Part shown: positions 53,405-62,183 of the stretch, one piece after another | Position numbering within the stretch: position 1 is the first letter of the stretch | Layout: every line of letters begins with the position of its first letter | Assembly: GCA_021405325.1 (NCBI GenBank) | Contig: QWII01000060.1 | Coordinates: 61,169-125,168, forward strand | Source: Caldilinea sp. CFX5 | GTDB taxonomy: Bacteria > Chloroflexota > Anaerolineae > Caldilineales > Caldilineaceae | DNA: 64,000 bases | Reading direction: 5' to 3' | Program-made: the position numbers and the translations under genes | The notes under the pieces: generated by a model | What the model was told of the DNA's origin: nothing | The model's input: only the letters and a program-made list of their open reading frames with translations | Databases searched by the model: none

Positions 53405-53433
53405 ACAAATCATTCTACTACGGATGGATAACC

Positions 53434-54216
53434 ATGACCGCTACACCTCAACAATTGTTTGATTTGACCGGCAAAGTTGCCCTGATCACCGGCGCCTCGC
53501 GCGGGATTGGCGAAGCCATTGCCAAAGCGTATGCGGCTGCCGGCGCCAGCGTGGTTCTTAGCAGCCGCAAACAGGATGGCTTGGACGCCGTCGCTGGGCA
53601 GATCACCGCCGCTGGTGGTCGGGCGCTGGCGGTAGCGGCCCATACCGGCGACACAACCGCCGTCGCGGCATTGGTGGCGCGCACGGTGGAAACCTTTGGC
53701 GGCGTCGATATTCTGGTCAACAACGCCGCCACTAATCCTCACTTCGGCCCAATCATGACCGCCGAAGAGAGCCACTGGGATAAGATTTTGGATGTGAATG
53801 TCAAAGGCTACTTCCGGTTGGCGCAGGCGTGTGCGTCCCCTATGCGCCAACGGGGCGGCGGCAAGATCATCAACATCGCCTCGGTGGCCGGCAAGACGCC
53901 GCTGCCCGGCATGGGCATCTACTGTGTCAGCAAGGCAGCCGTCTTAATGCTGACCGAAGTATTGGCCAGTGAACTGGCTGCCGACAACATCCAGGTCAAC
54001 GCCATCGCCCCCGGCTTTATCAAGACCGCCTTTAGCCGCGCCATTTGGGACAACCCCGCTATCCACGACAGCGTTAAGCAGGCCATTCCCCAACAGCGCA
54101 TCGGCGCCACCGACGAACTGCTCGGCATGGCGCTCTACCTGGCCGCGCCCGCCTCCAGCTTCACCACCGGCGCCACCATTGTGATCGACGGGGGGCAGTT
54201 GTTGCATAATGTGTAG
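53434..54216 (+). CDS. Short-chain dehydrogenase/reductase (FabG-like)
   Basis: The product is 260 residues from ATG 53434. The cofactor motif [13 protein letters not shown], catalytic Ser in [13 protein letters not shown], and YCVSK are all present. It ends with the IVIDGGQ motif of classical SDRs. The Arg/Lys after the glycine motif (LSSRKQD) favours NADP(H). It is a general 3-oxoacyl or alcohol oxidoreductase; its substrate cannot be read. A 53398 frame start upstream lies partly in element 3 and is rejected. Confidence 0.9.
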   Translation: MTATPQQLFDLTGKVALITGASRGIGEAIAKAYAAAGASVVLSSRKQDGLDAVAGQITAAGGRALAVAAHTGDTTAVAALVARTVETFGGVDILVNNAATNPHFGPIMTAEESHWDKILDVNVKGYFRLAQACASPMRQRGGGKIINIASVAGKTPLPGMGIYCVSKAAVLMLTEVLASELAADNIQVNAIAPGFIKTAFSRAIWDNPAIHDSVKQAIPQQRIGATDELLGMALYLAAPASSFTTGATIVIDGGQLLHNV

Positions 54217-54415
54217 TGCTTGGTCGCGTAGTCGCATGGTCGCGTAGTCGCATGGTCGCGTAGTCGCGTAGGGTTAACTTTGTCGATAGGGTCGGAAGAT
54301 AATACAGTTGCATTTAGATCGCCAAATTGCAAGCCCACTGCAATGATAGACAACGCGACTACGCGACCAAGCGACCAAGCGACCAAGCGACTACGCGACC
54401 AAGCGACCAAACGAC
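54217..54415. repeat. Large inverted array of GGTCGCGTAGTC/GACTACGCGACC words
   Basis: The left array 54217-54270 iterates tggtcgcgtagtcgca, the right array 54352-54415 iterates gcgaccaagcgactacgc; the centre 54271-54351 is unique. It sits between convergent genes and reaches the stop codon of the MBL-fold gene, so it may end both transcripts. Confidence 0.75.
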
Positions 54416-55395
54416 TACTCCGCATATGCCGTCATCACCCGTTGATAGAGGAAGCGGAGATTGGCGGCAAAGTTTTGGCTGCGCGCCCACGAAGCGAAGA
54501 GGCCGGTGGGGCGTAGTTGGCTGATACGTTGATCGATGTCCACCCCCGCTTCGGTTTGGAAGGCTAATTCGGTTAATGCCACTTCGGTTATAGTCGCCAG
54601 ATATTGTTGCATCACCTGGAGATCGGTCGGGCCGCCCACGGGGCCATGACCGGGGACAAGGCGTTGGGGCTGTAAGCGGTTGACCAGATCGAGGATGCGC
54701 GGCAATTCGCCGGGATCGCCATCTTGAAGCGCCGGGTGACATTGAATCGTCAACAGATCGCCCATAAAGACGATCTTCTCCTCCGGCAGATAAAGAATGG
54801 CGTCGCTTTGACTATGCCCGCTGCCAAAAGTGAGCAGTTCGACCTGACGACGGGCGCCGTATAGCACCAGACGCTGGTCAAAGGTCATGGTGGGCAGACG
54901 AAATTGCCAGGTGGGTAACGCCTCTTGCAAGAAACGCCATTGGGCCAACGCTTGTTGGGCATCCTGTTTCTCGACCGATTTGCGCGCGCTGCTCGCCTGT
55001 TTTTCCAACTCGACCAAGCGCTGACTGTTTTGCTCTGCCAACGTTGTAAGTTGTTGTGCGGCCTGCGTCTGTATCAACTCCCGCGTCAGCGAAGTCGCGA
55101 CAATGGTCGTGGTGGCGGGAAAACTTTGGTTCCCGCCAATATGGTCAAGATGGTGATGACTATTGACCACCAGTTTCACCGGGCTGGTGGTCACGCTTTC
55201 GGCCACTGCCTGCAATTCAGCCGCGGCTTGTGGCGTGAGAAACGGATCAAAAATAATGGTTTGATCACCGAGATCAATAATGCCTGCATTACAGCCGGCG
55301 CCCCCGTCCAACTTCGGTTGCGCGACCAAAACACCTTCAGCAATGGCTTGCAGTTGGAAATGGTGCGTAGAAGGAACTGCTCCTAGCCCGCTCAT
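54415..55395 (-). CDS. MBL-fold metallo-hydrolase
   Basis: The product is 326 residues. The metal-binding motif is SHHHLDHIGG (about 99-108; HxHxDH), with further ligands in GSGHSQSDAILYLP, FMGDLL and VPGHGPVGG. The middle portion (about 125-190) is a helical insert rich in Gln and Leu. It resembles the beta-lactamase-like hydrolase family; the substrate is unknown. Start ATG 55395 lies 131 nt from the divergent Gfo/Idh/MocA gene. No signal peptide is clear. Confidence 0.85.
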   Translation of the reverse strand: MSGLGAVPSTHHFQLQAIAEGVLVAQPKLDGGAGCNAGIIDLGDQTIIFDPFLTPQAAAELQAVAESVTTSPVKLVVNSHHHLDHIGGNQSFPATTTIVATSLTRELIQTQAAQQLTTLAEQNSQRLVELEKQASSARKSVEKQDAQQALAQWRFLQEALPTWQFRLPTMTFDQRLVLYGARRQVELLTFGSGHSQSDAILYLPEEKIVFMGDLLTIQCHPALQDGDPGELPRILDLVNRLQPQRLVPGHGPVGGPTDLQVMQQYLATITEVALTELAFQTEAGVDIDQRISQLRPTGLFASWARSQNFAANLRFLYQRVMTAYAE

Positions 55396-55525
55396 GGCCT
55401 GCCTTTCGAATTACGTAGTAAGATTGGTGTAGAATAAACGTCGTTTGTTTGTGCCTTATCGTAATCGGAATTTAAGTATAAGTCAACTGTTTTATATAGT
55501 AGATTCTAGATGAAAGGTAAATCAT

Positions 55526-56683
55526 ATGTCAGAATCGCAAGCGCCTCTACGCGTCGCCATCATCGGCACTGGGCGCCGCTCTGATTATCTCTATGGCCCG
55601 ATTTTACAAGCACTCCCGCACGCCGTGGAACTTGTGTCGGTTTGGGGACGCAGCGCTGAGTCGGCCAAACGCTTAGGTGAAAGTTTGGGTGTGCCTGCTT
55701 ATACCGATCTGGCGCAATTGATGCGCGAAACGGCGCCGGTGATTGGCATTGTTTCGGTCAATTACCATAGTAACGGTCAGGTCGGGTTAATGGCGGTGGA
55801 GCATGGGCTGCATGTCTTGCTAGAAACGCCCATTGCCCACAAACTGAGCGAAGCCGATGCGATCATCGCCGCTGCCCAACAGCGCGGGTTGAAAATCGAG
55901 GTAGCCGAACAGTTTCACCGTCGCCCGCTGGAACAGATCAAGCTGAAGTTGATTGAGGCTGGTCTCTTTGGGCGTGTCTATAGCTCTTTCAATGACTTCG
56001 CCGGTCATGGCTATCACGGCGTCAGCGTTATGCGCAGTTATCTCGGCTTTGACGCCAAACCGACGCAGGTGACAGGCGCCGTGCGCCAATATGAATTGGC
56101 CGAACATTGGTCGCGCCTGGGCAACAAAACCGCGCCGCGCACCGAAACCCAGGAGCATGGCACGATTGAATTTGCTGATGGTCGCCTGGGCATCTTCCAC
56201 TGGACCAGTGTCGGCTATGATGCGCCGTTGCGTTGGTGGCGCAGTAGCCGCTTCCTGGCCGAACGGGGCATGGGCATCACGGTGGGCGTGGGCTTGGATG
56301 TGCAGGAGCGGCTGAGTCTCCTGGCCCCCGGCGGCGAAGCGCCCCACTTTATCACCCTCGAACGGCGCTGGGAGCGGGTCGATGGCGGCGCCCTGGTGGC
56401 GATGGTGGCCCATACGGGCGCTGTCAACCAACCCATTGTGCGCTGGGAAAACCCCTTCCGCCCTGTGCCACAAGGGCATGGCGTCCAGTGGCATGATGAC
56501 GAGATCGGCGTCGCCGGCTGTCTCCTGAGCCTGGTCGCTGCTGTGCGCAACAACAGCGAACCGACCTACGGCCCCCACCAAGCGCGTCTCGACCAGGAAA
56601 TCATTCTCGCCATTCGTCAATCCTCCCTCGACGGCGGGCGACCAGTGCAATTGCCGATGGACCCGGCGGCGCAGACGATATAA
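55526..56683 (+). CDS. Gfo/Idh/MocA family oxidoreductase
   Basis: The product is 385 residues. The N-terminal Rossmann motif VAIIGTGRRSDYLYGPIL fits the family, and LLETPIAHKLSEADAIIAAA has Glu-Thr-Pro in place of the usual EKP motif (Lys replaced), which weakens the case for ordinary dehydrogenase chemistry. AEQFHRRPL and the C-terminal alpha/beta domain are present. It probably acts on a sugar or sugar acid. The next gene (enolase superfamily) starts 29 nt downstream, so the two form an operon. Confidence 0.85.
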   Translation: MSESQAPLRVAIIGTGRRSDYLYGPILQALPHAVELVSVWGRSAESAKRLGESLGVPAYTDLAQLMRETAPVIGIVSVNYHSNGQVGLMAVEHGLHVLLETPIAHKLSEADAIIAAAQQRGLKIEVAEQFHRRPLEQIKLKLIEAGLFGRVYSSFNDFAGHGYHGVSVMRSYLGFDAKPTQVTGAVRQYELAEHWSRLGNKTAPRTETQEHGTIEFADGRLGIFHWTSVGYDAPLRWWRSSRFLAERGMGITVGVGLDVQERLSLLAPGGEAPHFITLERRWERVDGGALVAMVAHTGAVNQPIVRWENPFRPVPQGHGVQWHDDEIGVAGCLLSLVAAVRNNSEPTYGPHQARLDQEIILAIRQSSLDGGRPVQLPMDPAAQTI

Positions 56684-56712
56684 CCCAGACCGATAAAGAG
56701 AAGGAGTAAAGG

Positions 56713-57879
56713 GTGACAGATTGCATTGCGACGGTTGAAGTTTTTCCACTGCAAATTCCGCGCGATACGCCCTATTTAGGGCCGTTGGAGGCGGGCGTGC
56801 AGCCGAGTGAGCGGGGCTATTTTATTCGCCCCGGCAACCAGACGGTCTACAGCATTCATGACCATTCGGTGTTGATCAAGTTGACGACGGCAGGGGGCGT
56901 GGTCGGCTGGGGCGAAAGTTTCGGCGTGGTGTCGCCGGAGACGGTGACGACGATCATCCAGAATCTCATGCTGCCGCTGGTGCGCGGGCGCGACCCCCAT
57001 GATGCGGTGGCGATCAGTGAGGACATCTACAACGCTATGCGCGTACGTGGCTTTTTTGGCGGCTTTTATGTCGATGCACTGGCCGGGTTGGACATTGCCC
57101 TCTGGGATCTGCGCGGCAAGCTGACCGGGTTGCCGATTTGCAAATTATTGGGCAGCCAGCGCCATACGCAGATTCCGGTCTATGTTTCAGGGCTGCCCAA
57201 GGCGACCAAAGGCGAACGGGCGGCGTTGGCGAAGGCGTGGATCGACAAGGGCTTTACCGCCGTCAAGTTTGCCGCCGCCGTCGCCGATGAGGGGGAGTTG
57301 GCCGAAATGCGCGCCCTTCGGGAAGCCATCGGCCCGGATGCCAAAATTTTGTGCGATTTCCACTGGCGCTACACCGACCATGAAGCGATTAAGTTGATCA
57401 CCGCCATGGAACCCTATGATCTCTATGTGGCTGAGGCGCCGGTGCAATCGGAAGATGTGGCAGGACAGGCGCGGGTGGCGGCGGCGGTCAAAACGCCGGT
57501 CGCTATCGGCGAAGAGTTGCGTACGGTCTACGAGTATCGCCCCCGTTTTGTCCAGCGCTGTATGAGCATCATTCAGCCGGAGATGGCGCACACCGGCATT
57601 ACGGCTTTCTGGGAAATTTGTCGCATGGCGCAGGCGTTTCACTGTCGCGTCATGCCCCATGCCACCATTGGCGTCGGCATTGCCCAGGCCGCCAGTTTGC
57701 AGGTGTCGGCGGCGTTGAGCAATTTGGTGATGCATGAGTATCAACACTCGATCTTTGACCGCAACGTCCGCTTTGTCACGGGTAACATGCGCTGCGAAGC
57801 CGGCTATTTCTATCTTCCTGACGGGCCGGGGTTGGGGGTCGCGCCGCGTGATGAACTCTTTCAATATCTGCTAAACTAG
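56713..57879 (+). CDS. Mandelate racemase/muconate-lactonising enzyme family dehydratase
   Basis: The product is 388 residues from GTG 56713 (AGGAG upstream). The enolase-superfamily barrel shows VGWGESFGVVSPE, DALAGLDIALWDLRGKLTG, metal ligands at ILCDFHWRY (Asp), YVAEAPVQ (Glu) and IGEELRTVYE (Glu), and a candidate catalytic His in MPHATIGVGI. The lysine motif near TAVKFAAAVAD has one Lys only. It resembles sugar-acid dehydratases (galactonate, rhamnonate class). With the preceding oxidoreductase it suggests a sugar-acid catabolic pair. Exact substrate not determined. Confidence 0.88.
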   Translation: MTDCIATVEVFPLQIPRDTPYLGPLEAGVQPSERGYFIRPGNQTVYSIHDHSVLIKLTTAGGVVGWGESFGVVSPETVTTIIQNLMLPLVRGRDPHDAVAISEDIYNAMRVRGFFGGFYVDALAGLDIALWDLRGKLTGLPICKLLGSQRHTQIPVYVSGLPKATKGERAALAKAWIDKGFTAVKFAAAVADEGELAEMRALREAIGPDAKILCDFHWRYTDHEAIKLITAMEPYDLYVAEAPVQSEDVAGQARVAAAVKTPVAIGEELRTVYEYRPRFVQRCMSIIQPEMAHTGITAFWEICRMAQAFHCRVMPHATIGVGIAQAASLQVSAALSNLVMHEYQHSIFDRNVRFVTGNMRCEAGYFYLPDGPGLGVAPRDELFQYLLN

Positions 57880-58210
57880 CCGTAACACCCGCAAGGGGAT
57901 GCCCCTACGAAGTGGATATTTTACTTTTTGAAAACGCCTGAGTTCGCTCCAACGCCGGTCACGGACCGGCGTTGGAGCGGGTTTAGGCGGTACAATTGGC
58001 CTTAAAAGTAGTGAACACGCTTTTCTATTATTACTTTTTATAGTTGAAAGCATGGCGCCAATTTGGTGGCGGCTGCACTCGCTGTTACAATGTGCGCAAT
58101 CTTGATGATTGGCGAAGGGTGTATTGGTTTACACCATCGTTGCCGATGAAGAATAAGCCGGTTATGCTGCGCCGGCGTTTCTTCCAGCATAATGAGTACC
58201 CAAACGAATC
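57880..58210. other. Intergenic region with the palindrome at 57947-57981
   Basis: This 331-nt gap contains a small palindrome-rich stretch (57929-57992) and otherwise AT-rich sequence. The segment from 58085 to 58190 shows no clear motif. I found no gene. Confidence 0.5.
57947..57981. repeat. 16-bp perfect inverted repeat with CCGGTCACGGACCGG core
   Basis: cgctccaacgccggtc (57947-57962) and its complement (57966-57981) flank acg. Outer, imperfect arms extend it (cgcctgagtt / gggtttaggcg). The core is shared with the palindrome at 30690-30782, so both belong to one family. Confidence 0.8.
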
Positions 58211-59869
58211 ATGATTTGCACAACACCGATCAGCAGAGGGCAAGGACGTCTGGGCAAGCTTTGGTTACGTCTCCCCCCAATCGCGCCTGCCGGCCTGATC
58301 CGTACCATTCGATTCCTCCTGCTCTTTGTCTGCTATGTACTCTTCATCCTCTGGCCTACCGTCGCCCACGCCCAAGGTGTGGGTGAGAGCGGCGCGGCTA
58401 CGGCCCAAACGGTTGCTGTCCCACTCTACTGGTATTTGATGACAGCCATGGTTGCGTTGCTGGCGCCCATTGGCTTTATGCTCATCGGCGTTGCCGGTTT
58501 GGAGCCGGAACATGCTTGGAACGCGGCGTTAGGCGGACTGGCGGCGGTTGGTCTGGCCACCTGGGCCTACTGGGCCGTTGGGTTCGCCCTTCAATTTGGC
58601 GGCATTGGCCTGGTCTACCCCAACCCGGAGTTGCGCCAATTGGTTTGGGAATGGAGTCCGCTGGCCGCGAATTGGGGGATTGGCTGGGGCGTTGCCGGGC
58701 TAAGCGGTTGGTTTTTATCCGGCCCGCAAGTGAGTGCGTTGACCTATACCCTTTTTCTGGCCCACCTGCCCTGGGTTATTACGGCAGCGACCTTGCCGAT
58801 CATGGCGATCCGGGGCCGGGCGCCGGCGGTTGTCACGTTGTTGTTGGCTTTATTCATTGGCGCTTTTGTCTATCCGCTGGCCGGCAATTGGGTGCAAGGT
58901 GGCGGCTGGCTCAGCGCGCTGGGGCGGAACCTGGATCTTGGGCACGGTCTTGTTGATTTTGGCGGCGCCGGTACGGTGCATCTCGTTGCGGCTGGTTTTG
59001 CCCTGGCCGCACTTGTCGTCTGGGCGCCACGGACTGCGACCAGCCAGATGCACAACCTGGAACTGCCGCCGGTGCATTTGCCGCTGTTGGTGGTGGTCGG
59101 CAGCCTCTTTGTGCTGGCGGGCAGTTTGGGCTGGCATTGGTCCAACCCGTTGCAGGTGCAATTTTTGGGGGAGACAGCATTGATGCGCGGCAGCGTCAAC
59201 AGTATTCTGGTGGCGGCCGGCGGCTTGATTCCCCCGCTGCTCTACACCTGGTTTGTCACCGGCAGCAGCGAGCCGCTCACCTGTGCACGTGGCCTGGTGG
59301 CGGGGGTCGTCGCCGGGTTGGCCGTGGGGCCGTTTGTCCAGCCGGGCGTTGCGTTTGCCATTGGCTTATTGGCCGGCACCACCGTGCCCTTTGTCCTCTT
59401 TATCCTGGAAGGGGTCTGGCGTTTGGATGACGCCACCGGCGCCGTCACGGCCAGCGGGGTGCCGGCGATGGTCGGCCTGTTGTTGGTCGGCCTCTTTGCC
59501 GATGGCGTGGTCGGCAACGGCTGGCAGATGACCGGATTGGGCAATTACCTGGGAGTCGAGGGCCAGGGGGTCTCCGGGCTGTTTGTCGCCGGTGGTTATC
59601 AGATCAACTTTCCACAACAGTTGCAGGCGCAAGCCATCGGTGTGTTGGCGCTCAGTCTCTGGGGCTTTGTTGTGGGGATGGCGATCTGTATTCCGCTGGG
59701 GCTGCTCTTTCATGCCTTAGAGGGCAGCGAACAAACCAGGAGCGAAGCGCCCAACACCCTGGCGCCTCCGGTCATGGAACCGGTGTACCAGGAACAGAGC
59801 TTTGAACTCGAATTTCTCGCCGAAGAGTGGAACCCCGCCGACGTCAATCGCCGGCAAGCACGCCGCTAA
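58211..59869 (+). CDS. Ammonium-transporter-like membrane protein lacking one twin histidine
   Basis: The product is 552 residues with a signal peptide or first helix (LIRTIRFLLLFVCYVLFILW, AHAQ) and about eleven membrane helices. The first pore histidine motif is kept: GLVDFGGAGTVHLVAAG near 246-262, against DFAGGTVVH in AmtB. The second (AmtB DDPLDVFGVHGV) aligns with DDATGAVTASGV near 406-417, where the His position is Ser. The C-terminal tail is charged and longer than usual (about 50 residues). The family is therefore Amt/Rh by fold, but the conduction chemistry may differ or it may be a sensor. No glnK lies beside it. By-eye alignment only. Confidence 0.8.
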   Translation: MICTTPISRGQGRLGKLWLRLPPIAPAGLIRTIRFLLLFVCYVLFILWPTVAHAQGVGESGAATAQTVAVPLYWYLMTAMVALLAPIGFMLIGVAGLEPEHAWNAALGGLAAVGLATWAYWAVGFALQFGGIGLVYPNPELRQLVWEWSPLAANWGIGWGVAGLSGWFLSGPQVSALTYTLFLAHLPWVITAATLPIMAIRGRAPAVVTLLLALFIGAFVYPLAGNWVQGGGWLSALGRNLDLGHGLVDFGGAGTVHLVAAGFALAALVVWAPRTATSQMHNLELPPVHLPLLVVVGSLFVLAGSLGWHWSNPLQVQFLGETALMRGSVNSILVAAGGLIPPLLYTWFVTGSSEPLTCARGLVAGVVAGLAVGPFVQPGVAFAIGLLAGTTVPFVLFILEGVWRLDDATGAVTASGVPAMVGLLLVGLFADGVVGNGWQMTGLGNYLGVEGQGVSGLFVAGGYQINFPQQLQAQAIGVLALSLWGFVVGMAICIPLGLLFHALEGSEQTRSEAPNTLAPPVMEPVYQEQSFELEFLAEEWNPADVNRRQARR

Positions 59870-59930
59870 GTGAGCGTCTAAAAACAACGTCCCGATCCGC
59901 TCTACTCAGGTCAGAATGAAAGCCGGTAAT

Positions 59931-59949
59931 GGTAGGGTACGCCCCTACC
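59931..59949. repeat. Small inverted repeat between amt-like and thpR genes
   Basis: ggtaggg and ccctacc flank tacgc, with no T-run. It lies between convergent genes. Confidence 0.4.
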
Positions 59950-59977
59950 AGAATCTGCTTCTCAACTCGGTACAATT

Positions 59978-60604
59978 TCACAGCGTCGCAAAATTGAATA
60001 GGTGTAAGGGTGTGTAGACAGAGCCGGCAGGTTGGAGCTGGCTTTGGATGTGGTCGATGTGATCGACCACAAACGTTATGCGCGCTGTTTCTGCGCGCGC
60101 CGATGGATCGGCTGCTGTTGTCGCCAAAGATTGGCTGAAGAGTTGGCCAATGGCGCGTACCTGGGATGGCGCCACCTGGCGCCCCATCCGGCCAATGGTC
60201 AAGTGCGGACGGAAGGGTTTGTGTTCGGCCGAGAAACCAGCCGCCTGCGCCGCCAGTTCAATTTGTTGCTGTAATTGGTTCAGCGTTTCGTCTGCCGACC
60301 ACAGACCCAGCCAGACAATCGCGGGCGCGCGTAAATTCGGAAAACAACCCAGCTCCCCAAGCGTCAGGGGAAAGGGCTGTTGATGGGCGGTGACGCGCGT
60401 TAAACGCGCTTGGAGATCACGGCGTTGCGCCTCGCTTGTTTCACCCAAAAAGCGTAAAGTTACGTGGACGGCGGCCGGTGGCGTCCAACGTACCGTTCGG
60501 TTGAGGCGTGCGGTGGTTAGCACGGTTTCAAGCTGCTGCTGGCGCTGCTGAATGGCGCTTTGCACCGCCGCCGGCAGTGAGATGGCAATAAAAGTGCGCA
60601 TCAA
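59978..60604 (-). CDS. thpR: RNA 2',3'-cyclic phosphodiesterase (ThpR)
   Basis: The product is 208 residues. It has the 2H phosphoesterase signature: HVTLRFLGE (about 47-55) and RPHLTIGRM (about 130-138), the paired HxTx motifs that hydrolyse cyclic phosphates. MRTFIAISLP is typical of the family N-terminus. ThpR also ligates tRNA halves in vitro in some bacteria; physiological role unknown. The start of 60604 (MMRTF) is preferred. The preceding gene on the same strand ends 21 nt away, so the two may be co-transcribed. Confidence 0.92.
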   Translation of the reverse strand: MMRTFIAISLPAAVQSAIQQRQQQLETVLTTARLNRTVRWTPPAAVHVTLRFLGETSEAQRRDLQARLTRVTAHQQPFPLTLGELGCFPNLRAPAIVWLGLWSADETLNQLQQQIELAAQAAGFSAEHKPFRPHLTIGRMGRQVAPSQVRAIGQLFSQSLATTAADPSARAETARITFVVDHIDHIQSQLQPAGSVYTPLHLFNFATL

Positions 60605-60625
60605 AAGCTCATTACTTGCTCTTTG

Positions 60626-61894
60626 CTAAAGTTCAAAGTGCCGTTGGTTGCTGCGGCTCTGTTGGGCGGCGTTGCGTGAACGCATATACAACAAGGTCGA
60701 GACCAAGCCTAAAATGCCCAAGCCGCTGGCGCCGGAGAAGACGCCACAGAGCAACATGATCATCAAATTCTGTGTATCAGGCATTGCCAACCCCAGCACC
60801 GTATCGCCCTCGGCTAGGCGCGCCACGGTTGGGTAGGGGGTGAAGGTGGGCGCGGGGGTGGCCGCCGCCGTCGTTGGGGTGGCGGTCAAGACAATATAAG
60901 CTGGGTTGGCCGCCACTTGAACCGGATTGGTCGCCGTCAGGGGTGATGATACCGCCGGTTGGGCGCCGCCGGCGACACCAGTGGTTGGCAACGTCGTTTG
61001 GGCCAACGGATCAACTGGTGCATTCAGCGCTCCCGCCGTTGTCGTCACGGTCGTTGTCATAAAAGGCGGCGTCGGGGTCGGCAAGAAACTTTGGCCAAAG
61101 GGCGTGGGTGTAAAGGTCGGGAAAACGACACTAGCCTGGTTGGGATCGGTCGGCGATACGGGGAAGGTATTGGTCACACCAGGGTTTGTCTCGGGCACGG
61201 GGGGCGCAAAGGGATCAACCGTCGGTGTGGGCAGTGCAAAGGGATCAACCGTCGGCGTGGGCGGCGCAAAGGGATCAATGGTCGGCGTCGGTATGGCAAA
61301 GGGATCGGTGATTCCTGGCGTTCCGGTCAGCGGGGTTGTGGTCGTCAGCCCATTGGTCGGGGTAAAGGGGCTGGTCGGCGTAAAGAGGGGGGTGGGCGTC
61401 GGGGTTGGTTGGGCCGAAATGCCCAGCCCATAGCCGCAGCGAATGAGGATTTCGCCCCGTTCGCCATTGACAGGCAATTCACGTAATTGAAAACAGTAGG
61501 CCGTATCCGCTTTAAGGAACGATGTTACATCCAGGCGATAGGTAACGCCCCGGCGCGGGCCGCCTTGCGCAATCCGTTTCCCGAGCAGCGTATAGGCGCT
61601 TTGTGAGGCGCTTTCTTCCTTATACCATACCTCAAAGCCGATCAGATCGTATTCGCTGGCGGTTTGCCACTCCAAGACGACGCCGGTGGGTAAGACAAAA
61701 ACATTGTATGAACTTAGCTCTACGGCTGCATAAGCCGGCCCATAGACAAGGCCCACAAGGGCGATGCTTGCCAGCAATACGCGCAAGGCGCCATCCGCCA
61801 TCCGCCGCCACCAACGCGCGTTGCGTAAAAACGAATTCCGCTGCTCATTTTGTATCGAAAGGCGCCACAACCAGCGCCGATGGTTCCCAAACAC
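60626..61894 (-). CDS. Membrane protein with FnIII-like domain and proline-rich repeats
   Basis: The product is 422 residues from GTG 61894 (AGGAAC upstream). One membrane or signal segment spans about 36-58 (LRVLLASIALVGLVYGPAYA). A fibronectin-type-III-like domain follows, about 58-150 (VELSSYNVFVLPTGVVLEW, VWYKEESAS, AYCFQLRELPV). A Pro/Thr-rich region (about 160-350) contains the repeated decapeptide DPFAxPTPTV in about three copies. A C-terminal membrane helix (LMIMLLCGVFSGASGLGILG) is followed by a basic tail. It resembles wall-spanning anchored proteins. Function unknown. Confidence 0.7.
   Translation of the reverse strand: MFGNHRRWLWRLSIQNEQRNSFLRNARWWRRMADGALRVLLASIALVGLVYGPAYAAVELSSYNVFVLPTGVVLEWQTASEYDLIGFEVWYKEESASQSAYTLLGKRIAQGGPRRGVTYRLDVTSFLKADTAYCFQLRELPVNGERGEILIRCGYGLGISAQPTPTPTPLFTPTSPFTPTNGLTTTTPLTGTPGITDPFAIPTPTIDPFAPPTPTVDPFALPTPTVDPFAPPVPETNPGVTNTFPVSPTDPNQASVVFPTFTPTPFGQSFLPTPTPPFMTTTVTTTAGALNAPVDPLAQTTLPTTGVAGGAQPAVSSPLTATNPVQVAANPAYIVLTATPTTAAATPAPTFTPYPTVARLAEGDTVLGLAMPDTQNLMIMLLCGVFSGASGLGILGLVSTLLYMRSRNAAQQSRSNQRHFEL
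61201..61306. repeat. 30-nt tandem repeats in the proline-rich protein gene
   Basis: About three and a half copies of gggatcaaccgtcggtgtgg... with period 30, encoding the DPFA-PTPTV decapeptide on the minus strand. Copy number is likely to vary between strains. Confidence 0.8.
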
Positions 61895-62090
61895 AGTTCG
61901 TTCCTATCATCAATAGACGCTACCCAAATTGCGCCCGTAGTATACCATAAGGGCGCGGCAGGCGCTATAAGGTATTTGGTGTATTCGCCCGTGCCTGCCA
62001 GCGATCTACTGGTAGTAGACCGAAAGGTGTATTGTGTCGTTTGTGGACTAGGTAGGTGATTGGTGGGTAAAAGTAACGACTAACCCTCCG

Positions 62091-62145
62091 TGAAGAAACC
62101 CGGTTTTGGCTTGACCAATCAGCCTGCTTCACAGGTGAAGAACCT
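62091..62145. repeat. Imperfect inverted repeat with AAACCCGGTT and AACCTGGTTT words
   Basis: gaagaaacccggttttggc and gaagaacctggtttctggc share the self-complementary agaaacc(a/c)ggtt word. It may form a weak stem. The surrounding gap (61895-62183) shows nothing else. Confidence 0.4.
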
Positions 62146-62183
62146 GGTTTCTGGCGTAGCGGTTACGGTAAAAACCTACCCAA

